A DNA stretch of 62,031 nt from Rickettsiales bacterium (ex Bugula neritina AB1) (lineage in GTDB: Bacteria > Pseudomonadota > Alphaproteobacteria > CAJXXZ01 > UBA1459). The notes beneath the pieces are model-generated. The model made no database searches. It worked only from the letters and a program-made list of their open reading frames with translations, and had not been told where the DNA came from. This document shows, piece after piece, positions 20,422-29,907 of the stretch. The stretch lies in assembly GCA_001730065.1 (NCBI GenBank), contig MDLE01000001.1, positions 1 through 62,031 on the forward strand. Reading direction: 5' to 3'. Numbering within the stretch: position 1 is the first letter of the stretch; each line of letters opens with the position of its first letter. The position numbers were made by a program, and so were the translations under genes.

Positions 20422-20606
20422 ATAATTTATTAATAAAATTTTAATAAAATTATTAAAAAATAATAAATGTATGTATTTTAAGAAAACAGGGTATTATAAA
20501 TTCTTATTATACATCAAATAATTTAAATTTATTAATAATAATTATTGTAAAATTTTCTAAGAAATCTTGTTTTTATATTGTTTTTAATTTACAATTATAT
20601 TGTTAT
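20422..20606. other. Gap between serS and tRNA-Asn
   Basis: This 185-base AT-rich gap, together with the tRNA and 80 bases after it, separates serS from the convergent Lon-like gene. Apart from the tRNA I see no gene, convincing hairpin or repeat in it. Confidence 0.5.
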
Positions 20607-20679
20607 TCTTTGTTAGCTCAGCAGGTAGAGCATTTGACTGTTAATCAAAGGGTCAGTGGTTCGATCCCACTACAAAGAG
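20607..20679 (+). tRNA. tRNA-Asn (anticodon GTT)
   Basis: A 73-base cloverleaf: acceptor TCTTTGT/ACAAAGA, anticodon stem TTTGA/TCAAA with loop CTGTTAA, T stem AGTGG/CCACT, discriminator G, which is typical of tRNA-Asn. CCA is not encoded. Confidence 0.96.
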
Positions 20680-20759
20680 TATTTTTTTAGATTTATTTTT
20701 TCTTTAGTAATTAAATAAATAATTTGATGATTAATATTTTTTAATAAAAATCAAATAAA

Positions 20760-23396
20760 TTAAAAATATTGTTCTTTTTCTGGATTAAAGAAGTGATTTA
20801 ATACATCTGCTAGTGTTTTACAATACTTAATTTCCAAACCAAAATTTTTGTTAGTTTTAATATGTGAAGCAAATACAGGGTTATTTTTTACATTTTCAGG
20901 TAAAATAACTGTTTTAATTTTACCAGAACGTTTTGCAGACGATAACTTTGTAATTAAACTAGTTTCATCACAAAAAAACTGTCCTACTTCATTAATTTCT
21001 CCAATGACTAATGTATCTTGAGAAATTGGAATACGTCTAATAGAAGAAATACAAGATATTAAAGAAGATAATAAAATACGTCTATATTCTCTTTTTCCTG
21101 CATCATTTGGTAAACGAATTACTACATGATTACTATTTAGATGAGAAGATAACATTGAAAAACCTAAATCACCTACTACTTCTTTTGTTAAAATTGTCAC
21201 TAAATTACGTAAAATTGCCGACAAAAAAGTAGCATAACTATTATTTGCATTATATTTTTCGTTACCATCGATAATTTGTATATCTCCATAATTAGAACGC
21301 GTATTAACATTCATGGAATAAATTGGAAAAACTTCTGTATTACCATTTTCTTTTATATATATACACATCATTGCACCAATATATTTGTTTTTACCATTTG
21401 GTAAAATAGACACTACACCTTCATCAAAAGAAATAAACTCTTCAACATTATTATCATTCATTTCTAATTTAATATTATTATTTTTATTTTTCATTTCTGT
21501 TCTCATTTTTATTCCAAAACTTCTTACTATTTCCTCTACATAGCGTTTTAATACACGAGCACCATCTATATTAGAATGTATACTAATAATTTTTTCTAAG
21601 ATATCTTTTGAAATAAAAAATTTTTCACCCAATCCATAAAAAGGTTTATTATTTCTTGTAACTAATTTTACTTTATCATCGTATTGAATTAATCCTTTTT
21701 CATACATAGAATTAAAAATAGATTTTAAAAAAATTACACTTTTTTCTTCATTTAATAAACCTTTTACTGTAAATATTTTTATACGATTTAATAAAGTTTC
21801 ATCTATATTTTCTAGTACATTTGCAGTCATATACATGCATATATTCTTTGTACCTAACAGAATCTCAAGATATAAATCCATTAATGTACCATTGTCATCT
21901 GTAATTGTTAATAATGTCTCTTGAATAGAAGATTTTAAACGCATTTCATCTACACTAGTATGAGACTTGTGGACTTTATCAATTTCATCTATTAAAAGAA
22001 CCATTAAATCACTACATAATAATGCTTCTAATAATAAACCTGGTTTTGCACCTACGAATGTTTGTGTAGAACCCATTAACGTAGTAATCTCTTTGATAGT
22101 ATTAATAGAAATTTTAAACATATGTTTTGGGTAATGTTTATTTACATAATTTATCACTTCTCCAAATTTATTTTTATTATTTAAAACTGAAGAAGGTAAA
22201 GATTTTTCATCAGAACTTAAAATTGTAAATATTTTTGCTAATACAGTTGCCATGTGAGTTTTTCCTACACCTGGAGGTCCTATATATAAAATAGGCGGTG
22301 ATTGGAAAACACCCGTTTCCATTGCATCAAGACAAGTTTTTAAGAAGTATTCCTTTTCTTTTTTAAACCCTTCAATAAATTCATCAAGAACTTTTTCCAG
22401 AACTTCTTTATTAACTTTACGAATAGTTATTTTTTTTGGTAAACGAAATAAAATATCCATAACATTTTTAAAGTACCTTGCCTCATCACTCATACGAGGA
22501 CTGTTACACTCTCTTTGATATACGGGAAAAGAACGTTCATGTAGTTTTAAAATTGCTTCAATAGTTTCTGGTAAAATACGTGTTTTTTCCTTTAAAGCTT
22601 TTTTCACGGATTTAAGGCTGTACTTATTAGATTGATTTTGATTAGATGAAGAATTAGGTAGTCCTATACCAGGAATATCAAAAGGATAATTACTTTGAGA
22701 AGTATCATTATTATCATTTTGATTATTATTAATATTTATATTTTCTAAAGAAATACCATTATTCATAATATAAATGTTTAAATTATCCATTAATTCCTTA
22801 TTTTCTTCATAAGAACTATTGAAAAATACAGCTTTGTTAATATTTATATTATTTTTTTTAGTTTCTTCAATAAGATACTTGACTACTTCAATATTTTCAG
22901 AAGAGATCATATATTCTTTTAAAATAAATCTTTCTAATGTTGTAATTTTATTTTTTTTCAAAATACTAATAAGTGTATCTATAAATTCTTTTTTTATTTC
23001 TACTGAATCATTAATGATAATGCTATAGTTGTCATTATTATTAATACTAGGAAATAAATTTAAATTTTCTATATATTTATCTTTACTAATTAACATACTA
23101 TATCTATCACTTTTAGGTAATACAAATGTATCAGACAAAAATATTAAAATTAAAAAAATATTTTCTTCTGTTATTTTTATTAGTGATTCTTCAGTAATTT
23201 TTTTAGGATCTTGTAGCACTAAAATACCATTTTTATATTTATTTAAAATATTGTTATTGTTTATCCAATTTATATCTAATATTATACCTTTATATTTATC
23301 ATTACTTATATCATTGATATCATTGGTTCTACCAATTATTAATTCATAATTAAAGTATAAAAATAAATAAAAAAATTTAAAATTTCGTTTATTCAT
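20760..23396 (-). CDS. Lon-like AAA+ protein with degenerate protease domain
   Basis: The AAA+ module of this 878-residue protein is that of Lon: P-loop GPPGVGKT (373-380), Walker B MVLLIDEIDKVH, a sensor Asn in MTANVLENIDETLLNRIK. The C-terminal 200 residues align with the Lon protease domain (GAMMCIYIKENG, then DTLVIGEINEVGQFF, then GKIKTVILPEN). The Ser-containing DGPSAG loop is replaced by NDAGKREYRR, so Ser becomes about Glu770, while the catalytic-type Lys is kept near 817 in TSLITK. It is probably an unfoldase rather than a protease. The N-terminus lacks a recognisable LON domain; it has a hydrophobic segment at 7-21 and a second at 79-93, followed by an Asn/Ser-rich linker (about 215-260). 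It may be membrane-anchored. Confidence 0.8.
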   Translation of the reverse strand: MNKRNFKFFYLFLYFNYELIIGRTNDINDISNDKYKGIILDINWINNNNILNKYKNGILVLQDPKKITEESLIKITEENIFLILIFLSDTFVLPKSDRYSMLISKDKYIENLNLFPSINNNDNYSIIINDSVEIKKEFIDTLISILKKNKITTLERFILKEYMISSENIEVVKYLIEETKKNNININKAVFFNSSYEENKELMDNLNIYIMNNGISLENININNNQNDNNDTSQSNYPFDIPGIGLPNSSSNQNQSNKYSLKSVKKALKEKTRILPETIEAILKLHERSFPVYQRECNSPRMSDEARYFKNVMDILFRLPKKITIRKVNKEVLEKVLDEFIEGFKKEKEYFLKTCLDAMETGVFQSPPILYIGPPGVGKTHMATVLAKIFTILSSDEKSLPSSVLNNKNKFGEVINYVNKHYPKHMFKISINTIKEITTLMGSTQTFVGAKPGLLLEALLCSDLMVLLIDEIDKVHKSHTSVDEMRLKSSIQETLLTITDDNGTLMDLYLEILLGTKNICMYMTANVLENIDETLLNRIKIFTVKGLLNEEKSVIFLKSIFNSMYEKGLIQYDDKVKLVTRNNKPFYGLGEKFFISKDILEKIISIHSNIDGARVLKRYVEEIVRSFGIKMRTEMKNKNNNIKLEMNDNNVEEFISFDEGVVSILPNGKNKYIGAMMCIYIKENGNTEVFPIYSMNVNTRSNYGDIQIIDGNEKYNANNSYATFLSAILRNLVTILTKEVVGDLGFSMLSSHLNSNHVVIRLPNDAGKREYRRILLSSLISCISSIRRIPISQDTLVIGEINEVGQFFCDETSLITKLSSAKRSGKIKTVILPENVKNNPVFASHIKTNKNFGLEIKYCKTLADVLNHFFNPEKEQYF

Positions 23397-23551
23397 AATG
23401 AATTAATTATAAGTTATTTTAGAATTTATATCAATATTTCTTATAATAATTACAAAAAAAATAAGTATATTCATTAACATAATATAAATTAAATTTACAT
23501 TATATTGATAAAATAAATATTTTTTGTTATAATGCTCATTTAGAAAAGTAT

Positions 23552-23815
23552 ATGAGTTTAAAAAATAATAACTGTGGGACAGATTTAAATCCCTCCCACA
23601 AAGAATATCTCTTAAAAATAAAAGAAATTATTATAGATTTATTAGGATCATGTGAAGATTTAAATATTTATTCTAATATTTTAGATGTTTTAGAAGGAAA
23701 TGATATTTTTTTTTTTGAAATAGTTACAGAAAAGTTTCAAATTAAATTACAGGATAAAAATATAGAAAATATAAAAACTTTTTTAGATCTATATAATGTA
23801 ATATATTGTTTTTAG
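23552..23815 (+). CDS. Acyl-carrier-protein-like protein without the attachment serine
   Basis: The 87-residue protein has the size and helix pattern of an acyl carrier protein: YLLKIKEIIIDLLGSCEDLN matches helix I, and FEIVTEKFQIKLQDKNIENI followed by FLDLYNVI matches helices II-III (usual pattern VMALEEEFGIEIPDEDAEKI...D...YI). The DSL motif that carries phosphopantetheine is absent; the aligned residues read LEGND. It could be an ACP paralogue reduced to a structural role, or an unrelated helical protein. It lies 41 bases before greA on the same strand. Confidence 0.4.
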   Translation: MSLKNNNCGTDLNPSHKEYLLKIKEIIIDLLGSCEDLNIYSNILDVLEGNDIFFFEIVTEKFQIKLQDKNIENIKTFLDLYNVIYCF

Positions 23816-23856
23816 TTTGCTTTTTTACTCATGAATATTATTGTATAATCACTTGG

Positions 23857-24321
23857 ATGACAAATATAATGAGCAAAGAACTTTACTTAAAATTAAAAAA
23901 TCAATTATTTCTTTTAGAAAAAGAAATATCTTCTAATATTGAAGATATTTCAGATGCAAGATCTAAAGGAGATTTAAAAGAAAACTCCGAATATAGTGCT
24001 GCTAAATCAAAAGAACATATATTAAAAAAAGAAATGCAACGACTTCAACAAATTATAAAAACTGCTAAAGTAGTTGATATCTCTTTAAAGGATACTGTTT
24101 CTTTTGGTGTAACTGTTTTATTAGAGGATATGGATAAAAATGAATCTTTAGAATATACAATTGTTAATGAAGAAGAAGTAAATATAAAAGAAGGTAAAAT
24201 TGCTTATACATCTATTATAGCCCGTAATATAATTAATAAAAAAAAAGGTGATATATGTATTTTTAAAGTACCTATTGGTGAAAAAAAATATCTCATAAAA
24301 GATTTTTATATTAAGGAATAA
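23857..24321 (+). CDS. greA: Transcription elongation factor GreA
   Basis: GreA rescues backtracked RNA polymerase by stimulating transcript cleavage. From the ATG at 23857 the protein has 154 residues; a TTG-started extension to 23806 adds residues unlike GreA, and a start at 23869 (MSKELY) is the alternative. The N-terminal coiled coil carries the tip motif DARSKGDLKENSEY(SAAK) with the acidic catalytic residues. The C-terminal FKBP-like domain is present but lacks the usual GD...Y.IVG wording. One base separates it from the next gene. Confidence 0.93.
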   Translation: MTNIMSKELYLKLKNQLFLLEKEISSNIEDISDARSKGDLKENSEYSAAKSKEHILKKEMQRLQQIIKTAKVVDISLKDTVSFGVTVLLEDMDKNESLEYTIVNEEEVNIKEGKIAYTSIIARNIINKKKGDICIFKVPIGEKKYLIKDFYIKE

Positions 24322-24322
24322 T

Positions 24323-24997
24323 ATGTATATTATGTGGCAAATAATATTCTTGATTATTAATTTACAAGCTTTTGAAGATAATTTAATTAATAATTACATT
24401 AAGAGAAAATATGATTTTATATCTTTAGAATACATACAAAAAATACATGAAAAAACAAAAAAATTTTTACAAAATAAAGATCCTTTAATTTTAGAAAATA
24501 ATTATTTTCTAAAATTAGATGATATAATTATTTATAACAACATAGATAATAAAATTCCAAAAGATATAATAAAAAAAAAATATAATATTTCATTTGACAT
24601 GTATCAATATCATCAAATACTTCAAAAACCTTCTGTTTTTTTAGATGTTACTTTTAATAATTTTAATTTTTTAAGAGATATTTTTCATATTAATTTAAAA
24701 AATCACAATACTTATTGTATAAATGAAACATTAGTTTTTATAGAACCATTTATTAATATTTCTTTAAATATTGATTATGAAAAAGAAATTAATATTTTAA
24801 ATAAGTATGATTTAAGTATTAAATTAATTATTTTAAAAAATATTTATTTATTAAAACAAATAAAAGAAAATATAGAAAAGTTATATTTTTATTCTCCTTA
24901 TGATGGTAAATTATTCTTAAAATCTCAAATATTTATAATTATTGATTTTTTAATTTTCATATTTATAAATAAATTTGTTTATGAATCTTTATATTAA
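24323..24997 (+). CDS. Orphan protein with hydrophobic ends
   Basis: Function not recognised. The 224-residue protein begins with a hydrophobic segment (about residues 3-15) that could be a signal peptide or anchor, then a soluble, Asn/Lys/Ile-rich body, and ends with a membrane segment (about 203-217). A Shine-Dalgarno-like AAGGA lies just before the ATG, inside the end of greA. It sits one base after greA and one base before the convergent tRNA-Trp, so it is likely co-transcribed with greA. Nothing indicates function. Confidence 0.6.
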   Translation: MYIMWQIIFLIINLQAFEDNLINNYIKRKYDFISLEYIQKIHEKTKKFLQNKDPLILENNYFLKLDDIIIYNNIDNKIPKDIIKKKYNISFDMYQYHQILQKPSVFLDVTFNNFNFLRDIFHINLKNHNTYCINETLVFIEPFINISLNIDYEKEINILNKYDLSIKLIILKNIYLLKQIKENIEKLYFYSPYDGKLFLKSQIFIIIDFLIFIFINKFVYESLY

Positions 24998-24998
24998 A

Positions 24999-25069
24999 CA
25001 GGAATAGAAGGAATCGAACCTACATCAATAGTTTTGGAGACTATTACTCTACCATTGAGCTATATTCCT
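24999..25069 (-). tRNA. tRNA-Trp (anticodon CCA)
   Basis: A 71-base cloverleaf: acceptor AGGAATA/TATTCCT, anticodon stem ATAGT/ACTAT with loop CTCCAAA, discriminator G as required for Trp. The T stem GTAGG/CCTTC has one U-U mismatch. CCA as anticodon means only TGG is read as Trp, consistent with TGA as stop. CCA tail not encoded. Confidence 0.95.
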
Positions 25070-25097
25070 ATTAATTTAATGATAACATATTTATTTT

Positions 25098-27656
25098 TTA
25101 ATTTAACATATTCATGAATTTTTTACGTAACTCTTCTAAATCTATGGATTGATTATCTTTATCTTTGGAAGAATTATTTATTATATATTCTATAAATAAT
25201 TTTCTAAAAGATAAAATTGCCACCTGAAATAAATAAAAAGCTTGAATCTTATACTCCTGATAAGGATCTTTTTGGGCATAAGATATTAAATAAGAACCTT
25301 TAAGCATATCTTCCATACGTTGATTATGTTCTTTCCATACTTCATCCAAGGTATGTAAAATTAATAATCTTAATTCTTCTTCTTGGAAATCATCAATTTT
25401 GTCTTGAATAGTTATTGAAAGTTCTTCTTTTGTTTCAATAGATAATATATCTTTCATTTTATTAAAATAATCTATATCCATATCAAAATTTACAAATACT
25501 TTAAAAATTTTTTTAGCTATTTCTTTACTATTTTCACTAAGTACATAATTTCTATAATCAAAAAACTCTTGTTTTTGAGCTTCTTTTACAATATCATACT
25601 TTTGTACATCTTTTCTAACACGAAAATGTTGTGAACTAATCATTTTCCAAAATCTTTTAATTAAACCTTCTACTACATTACCATTTATATATTTTTCATT
25701 ATCGCTAAAAGCTTGTCTAAAGATATATTCATTCCAACTTCCCTTTAAAGTAGTTGCTAAAATATCATCTTCTAAAGAATATAAAGTATATGATGTACCT
25801 GGATCTCCTTGACGAGCAGATCTACCGATAGATTGACGACGAATTTTTTCTGCTTCTTTCATACCAAAATCAATCACTAATAAACCACCTAAATCAATTA
25901 CTTTTTTTTTTTTTACATTATACTCTTCAAGAATTTGTTTAATTTTTAATTTCTGTTTATTTGTGAGATTCATTTCATTAAATTGTAAATCTCCTAATAG
26001 TACTACTTCTTCTTCGGAAATAATTTCTTCTTGATTAGATTCATTTATTTCATCTGAAGAAAGAAGAATCTTATCAATTGCATAATCTACGTTACCACCT
26101 AATTTAATATCTGTACCTCTACCCGCCATGTTTGTAGCTACTGTTACAGCTCCTAAATTACCAGCATTAGCTATTACTTCACCTTCTTGTTTGTGGTGTT
26201 TAGCATTTAAAACATTATGTTTAACATTTAAAAATTTTAAAGTATTACTTACAACTTCTGAATCTTGAACACTATTTGTAACAATAAGTATTGGTTGTTG
26301 TTTATCATAAGCTTCTTTTATGATTTTTTGCATATCTTCTAATTGAAATTTACGGTTTTTATATAAACGAATAGAATGATCTTTACGAATATTTGGTTTA
26401 TTTGTAGGTAAAGTAATAATTTCTAATTCATAAATTTCTAAAAATTCTTCTTTTTCCGTAGAAGCAGTACCCGTCATACCACATAAGTTTTTATATTGTT
26501 TAAAAAATGATGTATAAGTAGTAGATAATAACGTACTATTTTCATCTTTAATGTGTACATTTTCTTTTGCTTCAAGTGCTTGGTGAAGACCGGAAGAAAA
26601 ACGACGTCCTTCACTTAATCTTCCTGTAAATTCATCAATAATTACTATTTCACTTTTATAAACAATATAATCTATCTCATTTCTAAATAAATAAAAAGCC
26701 TTTAAAAGATTACGAAGAATATGTAAAATTTCGATATTTTTTGAAGACCATTCATATAAACCACCTTCTAAATATCTTAATTGTTGTAATTGTTCTTCTA
26801 AATGTTTATCACCTTCATCCGTTAATAGTACTAAATGATTTTTAAAATCCACCGTATAATGTATATTTTCTTGTAAATTTCTTATTAAATTTGATAGCTT
26901 TGCATAATAATTAGAGGTGTTTTCGCCAGGTCCAGATATAATAAATGGTGTACGCGCTTCGTCTATCAATATATTATCTATTTCATCAATAATTGCGTAT
27001 TCCATATTAAATTTACGATTTATAAAATTACCATTATAACTAACACTATTTGAGGATCTTAACAACTCTTTTAAATAACGGAATACAATTTGATTATTAC
27101 TAATATATACAATATCTTTTGTAGAGAATATATTTATTTCTTCATTTTCAGATGTTTTTTCTGTTACAAATGCCACATCTAAACCTAAATACTTATATAT
27201 CTTACCCATAATTGTACAACCAATTTCCGCTAGATAATCATTTACGGTTACTATATGTACTTGGTTTTCAAGAGCTTTTAGTACTGCTGGAAGAGTTGCT
27301 ACTAATGTTTTTCCTTCTCCCGTTTGCATTTCACATATATAATTTTTATATAGGGCAATACCACCTAAAATTTGTACATCATAATGACGATGACCAATTG
27401 TACGTTTTGCGGCTTCACGAGTAAGTGCAAATACTTCTGGTAAATAATAGGAAGATTTTTTATTATTAATTCTTATATCATTACGTATTTCTTGAATTTT
27501 TTCACGTATTTGTAAACCCGTTAAAGAAATATAAGTACTTTCTAATTGATTAATTTTTTCTAATATATTTTTATGTTTTTTGATAAAATTATCACTCTTA
27601 GTTCCAAATACTTTATCTACTATACTTGATATCATTACTATAAAGTATAATATCAT
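25098..27656 (-). CDS. secA: Preprotein translocase ATPase SecA
   Basis: SecA drives Sec-dependent export. The 852-residue protein has IGHRHYDVQILGGIALY, P-loop MQTGEGKTLVA, DEIDNILIDEARTPFIISG, GMTGTA, TNMAGRGTDIKLGG and RIRRQSIGRSARQGDPG-type wording (EAEKIRRQSIGRSARQGDPG). The C-terminal zinc-binding SecB/phospholipid tail is absent; it stops shortly after the helical scaffold. There is an Asn/Glu-rich insertion near residues 540-575 between the GTDIKLGG and GGLLVI motifs. It is next to tRNA-Trp on the same strand. Confidence 0.97.
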   Translation of the reverse strand: MILYFIVMISSIVDKVFGTKSDNFIKKHKNILEKINQLESTYISLTGLQIREKIQEIRNDIRINNKKSSYYLPEVFALTREAAKRTIGHRHYDVQILGGIALYKNYICEMQTGEGKTLVATLPAVLKALENQVHIVTVNDYLAEIGCTIMGKIYKYLGLDVAFVTEKTSENEEINIFSTKDIVYISNNQIVFRYLKELLRSSNSVSYNGNFINRKFNMEYAIIDEIDNILIDEARTPFIISGPGENTSNYYAKLSNLIRNLQENIHYTVDFKNHLVLLTDEGDKHLEEQLQQLRYLEGGLYEWSSKNIEILHILRNLLKAFYLFRNEIDYIVYKSEIVIIDEFTGRLSEGRRFSSGLHQALEAKENVHIKDENSTLLSTTYTSFFKQYKNLCGMTGTASTEKEEFLEIYELEIITLPTNKPNIRKDHSIRLYKNRKFQLEDMQKIIKEAYDKQQPILIVTNSVQDSEVVSNTLKFLNVKHNVLNAKHHKQEGEVIANAGNLGAVTVATNMAGRGTDIKLGGNVDYAIDKILLSSDEINESNQEEIISEEEVVLLGDLQFNEMNLTNKQKLKIKQILEEYNVKKKKVIDLGGLLVIDFGMKEAEKIRRQSIGRSARQGDPGTSYTLYSLEDDILATTLKGSWNEYIFRQAFSDNEKYINGNVVEGLIKRFWKMISSQHFRVRKDVQKYDIVKEAQKQEFFDYRNYVLSENSKEIAKKIFKVFVNFDMDIDYFNKMKDILSIETKEELSITIQDKIDDFQEEELRLLILHTLDEVWKEHNQRMEDMLKGSYLISYAQKDPYQEYKIQAFYLFQVAILSFRKLFIEYIINNSSKDKDNQSIDLEELRKKFMNMLN

Positions 27657-27754
27657 ATTTTTATTCTAATTATTTTAATGTTTATAAAAAACCCATATTT
27701 ATTCATGAAAAATATTACTATTTTTTTATATTAATTGTATGATATAATTTTTTT

Positions 27755-28630
27755 ATGTATGATGTTGTTATAATTGGAGGAGGTCCTGCAGGACTATATT
27801 TTAGTTATAAAATAAATAATGAATTTAATTATCTTCTAGTGGAGAAATCTAGTTTTTTAGGAGGACAGTGTAATTTTTACAAACATAAGTCTATGTACGA
27901 TGTAATGGGTATAGGGGTAATTACAGGTGAGCAATATATAGATTTATTACAAAAAAACATAGATAAAAAAAATATAATATTAAAAAATAGTTTTATTAAA
28001 TTTCAGGAAGAAGAGAATCATGTTTGTGTTTATACATGTAATCAAAAATATACTAGTAAATTTCTTGTAATAAGTGAAGGACATGGAACTGTAAAGTTTC
28101 GTAAACCTATTATAAAAGATTTGGAAAAATACGAAAACAAACAAATTTTTTATTTTCCTGAAGATCCATCGATACTAGTAAATAAAAAAATATTAATTTT
28201 TGGAGGAGGTGATAGTGCATTAGACGCGGTAGATTTGTTACTACCTTTCACTCCTTATATTACATTAATACATAGACGTAATATCTTTAATGCTCAAGAA
28301 GGAAAATTAAAATTATTAAAAAAAATCAAAACGTATATAGGATATTTCTTAAAAAGTTTAAATGGAAATGATATATCCTTAAATTCCATAACTATTAAGA
28401 ATAATAATGAAGAAATATCAATACCTGTTGATTATGTTTTTTTTTGTTATGGTTATGATATTAGTGATCATAATTCTCCTTATGATGTAGATATAGATAC
28501 TATGCTTGTAAAAAACTATAGTCGTGTGTTTGCTATAGGTGCCTGTAGTCAATATGAAAATAAAAGAGATTTAATTAGTAGTAATATTTTTGAAACAGAA
28601 ATTGTATTATCACAAATTAAAAAAAAATAA
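27755..28630 (+). CDS. Ferredoxin/flavodoxin-NADP+ reductase, thioredoxin-reductase type
   Basis: The 291-residue flavoprotein begins YDVVIIGGGPAGLYFSYKI, the FAD-binding GxGxxG fold. It has KHKSMYDVMGIGVITGEQYI, matching the KPIYDIPG...G phrase of type 2 ferredoxin-NADP reductases, and a second dinucleotide fold ILIFGGGDSALDAVDLL with FCYGYDIS near the end. There is no CxxC, so it is not thioredoxin reductase. It would pass electrons between NADPH and ferredoxin, for example for Fe-S or quinone-linked reactions. At 291 residues it is about 40 shorter than usual. It is followed by tRNA-Ser and rnhA on the same strand. Confidence 0.85.
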   Translation: MYDVVIIGGGPAGLYFSYKINNEFNYLLVEKSSFLGGQCNFYKHKSMYDVMGIGVITGEQYIDLLQKNIDKKNIILKNSFIKFQEEENHVCVYTCNQKYTSKFLVISEGHGTVKFRKPIIKDLEKYENKQIFYFPEDPSILVNKKILIFGGGDSALDAVDLLLPFTPYITLIHRRNIFNAQEGKLKLLKKIKTYIGYFLKSLNGNDISLNSITIKNNNEEISIPVDYVFFCYGYDISDHNSPYDVDIDTMLVKNYSRVFAIGACSQYENKRDLISSNIFETEIVLSQIKKK

Positions 28631-28683
28631 AAAACTAAAAATTATTTATTTAATATTTTTTATTGTATAATTAAATAAAGAAA

Positions 28684-28770
28684 GGAAAGGTGCCAGAGTG
28701 GTTGAATGGGGCAGTCTCGAAAACTGTTATATGAAAAAACATATCAAGGGTTCAAATCCCTTTCTTTCCG
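28684..28770 (+). tRNA. tRNA-Ser (anticodon CGA)
   Basis: An 87-base class II tRNA: acceptor GGAAAGG/TCTTTCC, anticodon stem GCAGT/ACTGT with loop CTCGAAA, a long variable arm with ATATG/CATAT pairing, T stem AAGGG/CCCTT, discriminator G. It reads TCG. It lies only 14 bases before rnhA. Confidence 0.94.
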
Positions 28771-28784
28771 GGAAAATATAATAT

Positions 28785-29234
28785 ATGAATGAACTAAAAT
28801 TTTATACGGATGGTGCTTGTAGTGGAAATCCAGGAAAAGGTAGTTTTGGTGTTATTGGATTAAAAAACAACTTAGAGTTTTTAAAATTTTCCCAATATGA
28901 AGAATATACAACTTCTAATCGTATGGAAATGAAAGCAGTAATTTGGGTTTTAAAGAATTATTATAAAAAAAAAATATATATCTTCTCAGATAGTCAATAT
29001 GTAGTAAACGGTTTAAAGGTATGGAGTAAATCTTGGAGGTTAAATAATTGGAAAACCACTAAAGGATCTTTAATGAATTTAGAACTATGGAAAGAAATGC
29101 TAGAATATTTTGATGAAAATTATGTAAATATTGAATGGGTTAAAGGTCATGATACTAATATTTATAATATAAAAGTTGATAAACTCGTGAGAAATACTAT
29201 ATTATTACAAACAGGAACAGAAAATGAACTTTGA
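28785..29234 (+). CDS. rnhA: Ribonuclease HI
   Basis: RNase HI cuts the RNA strand of RNA-DNA hybrids, for example R-loops and primers. The 149-residue protein keeps the active-site acids: Asp in FYTDGACSGNPGKG, Glu in NRMEMKAVIWVL, Asp in IFSDSQYVVNGL and Asp in VDKLVR, plus the WVKGHDTN loop with its catalytic His. Length is normal. The frame ends in TGA and overlaps atpB by 11 bases. Confidence 0.95.
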   Translation: MNELKFYTDGACSGNPGKGSFGVIGLKNNLEFLKFSQYEEYTTSNRMEMKAVIWVLKNYYKKKIYIFSDSQYVVNGLKVWSKSWRLNNWKTTKGSLMNLELWKEMLEYFDENYVNIEWVKGHDTNIYNIKVDKLVRNTILLQTGTENEL

Positions 29235-29904
29235 AGATTTTATTATAAAAGAATGGATAAACATAGGTATTTCTATTACAAATTTAGATATATCTTTATT
29301 CATTATATTTGGATTATTTACAATAATATTATATCTATCTCGTAAAATAAATATTTTTGATAATATCATATATAAAATTTGGGAGATGGTAGATTCATTA
29401 TTATTAGAGGATGCTTCTATAGAAAATAACACTTTTTTTTTCAGTATATTTGTAATAATATTTTTAGGAAATTTTATTGGTACAGTACCAGGATTATTAC
29501 CTATAAATGGTTTAATAATAGTCTCTATGCCTATCACAATTTCTACTATTATATATAGCCTTTTTAAAAATATTCAACATAATAGTTGGAATTTTTTTAA
29601 AGTATTTTTTTCTCCAAAAATACCTTTGTTAATATCAATATTTATTGGTTTTGTAGAAATAATGCTACTTTTATCAAAAGTTTTTATTTTTTCTTTACGT
29701 CTTAGTGCGAATATAACTGCTGGGCATATAATTGTACATATTATAAGTGAATTTGTAAGTCAAAGTCCTTTATATTTTAAAATAATACCATTTTGTTTTT
29801 TAATAGTTATGTATATATTAGAAATACTTATAGGTTTTTTACAGGCGTATATTTACTTATTATTATCCATAAATTTATTTAAAAATCTTATACATATTCA
29901 TTAG
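29224..29904 (+). CDS. atpB: ATP synthase F0 subunit a
   Basis: Subunit a forms the proton half-channels against the c ring. The 226-residue protein has about five or six membrane helices. The essential Arg lies in LRLSANITAGHIIVHII (about 158-174), and FIGTVPGLLPI matches the family's N..G..P motif. It overlaps rnhA by 11 bases. The genes for c, b and b' do not follow, although they usually do; the next gene is convergent. It is physically separate from F1, as in alphaproteobacteria. Confidence 0.93.
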   Translation: MNFEDFIIKEWINIGISITNLDISLFIIFGLFTIILYLSRKINIFDNIIYKIWEMVDSLLLEDASIENNTFFFSIFVIIFLGNFIGTVPGLLPINGLIIVSMPITISTIIYSLFKNIQHNSWNFFKVFFSPKIPLLISIFIGFVEIMLLLSKVFIFSLRLSANITAGHIIVHIISEFVSQSPLYFKIIPFCFLIVMYILEILIGFLQAYIYLLLSINLFKNLIHIH

Positions 29905-29907
29905 TTT

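Noticed and set aside
23806-23856. TTG-started N-terminal extension of greA
   Set aside because: The added residues are unlike GreA and begin inside the preceding gene's end; two ATG codons nearby give the usual length.
27755-28630. Thioredoxin reductase
   Set aside because: There is no redox-active CxxC, and the KSMYDVMG-type phrase fits the ferredoxin-NADP reductase branch.
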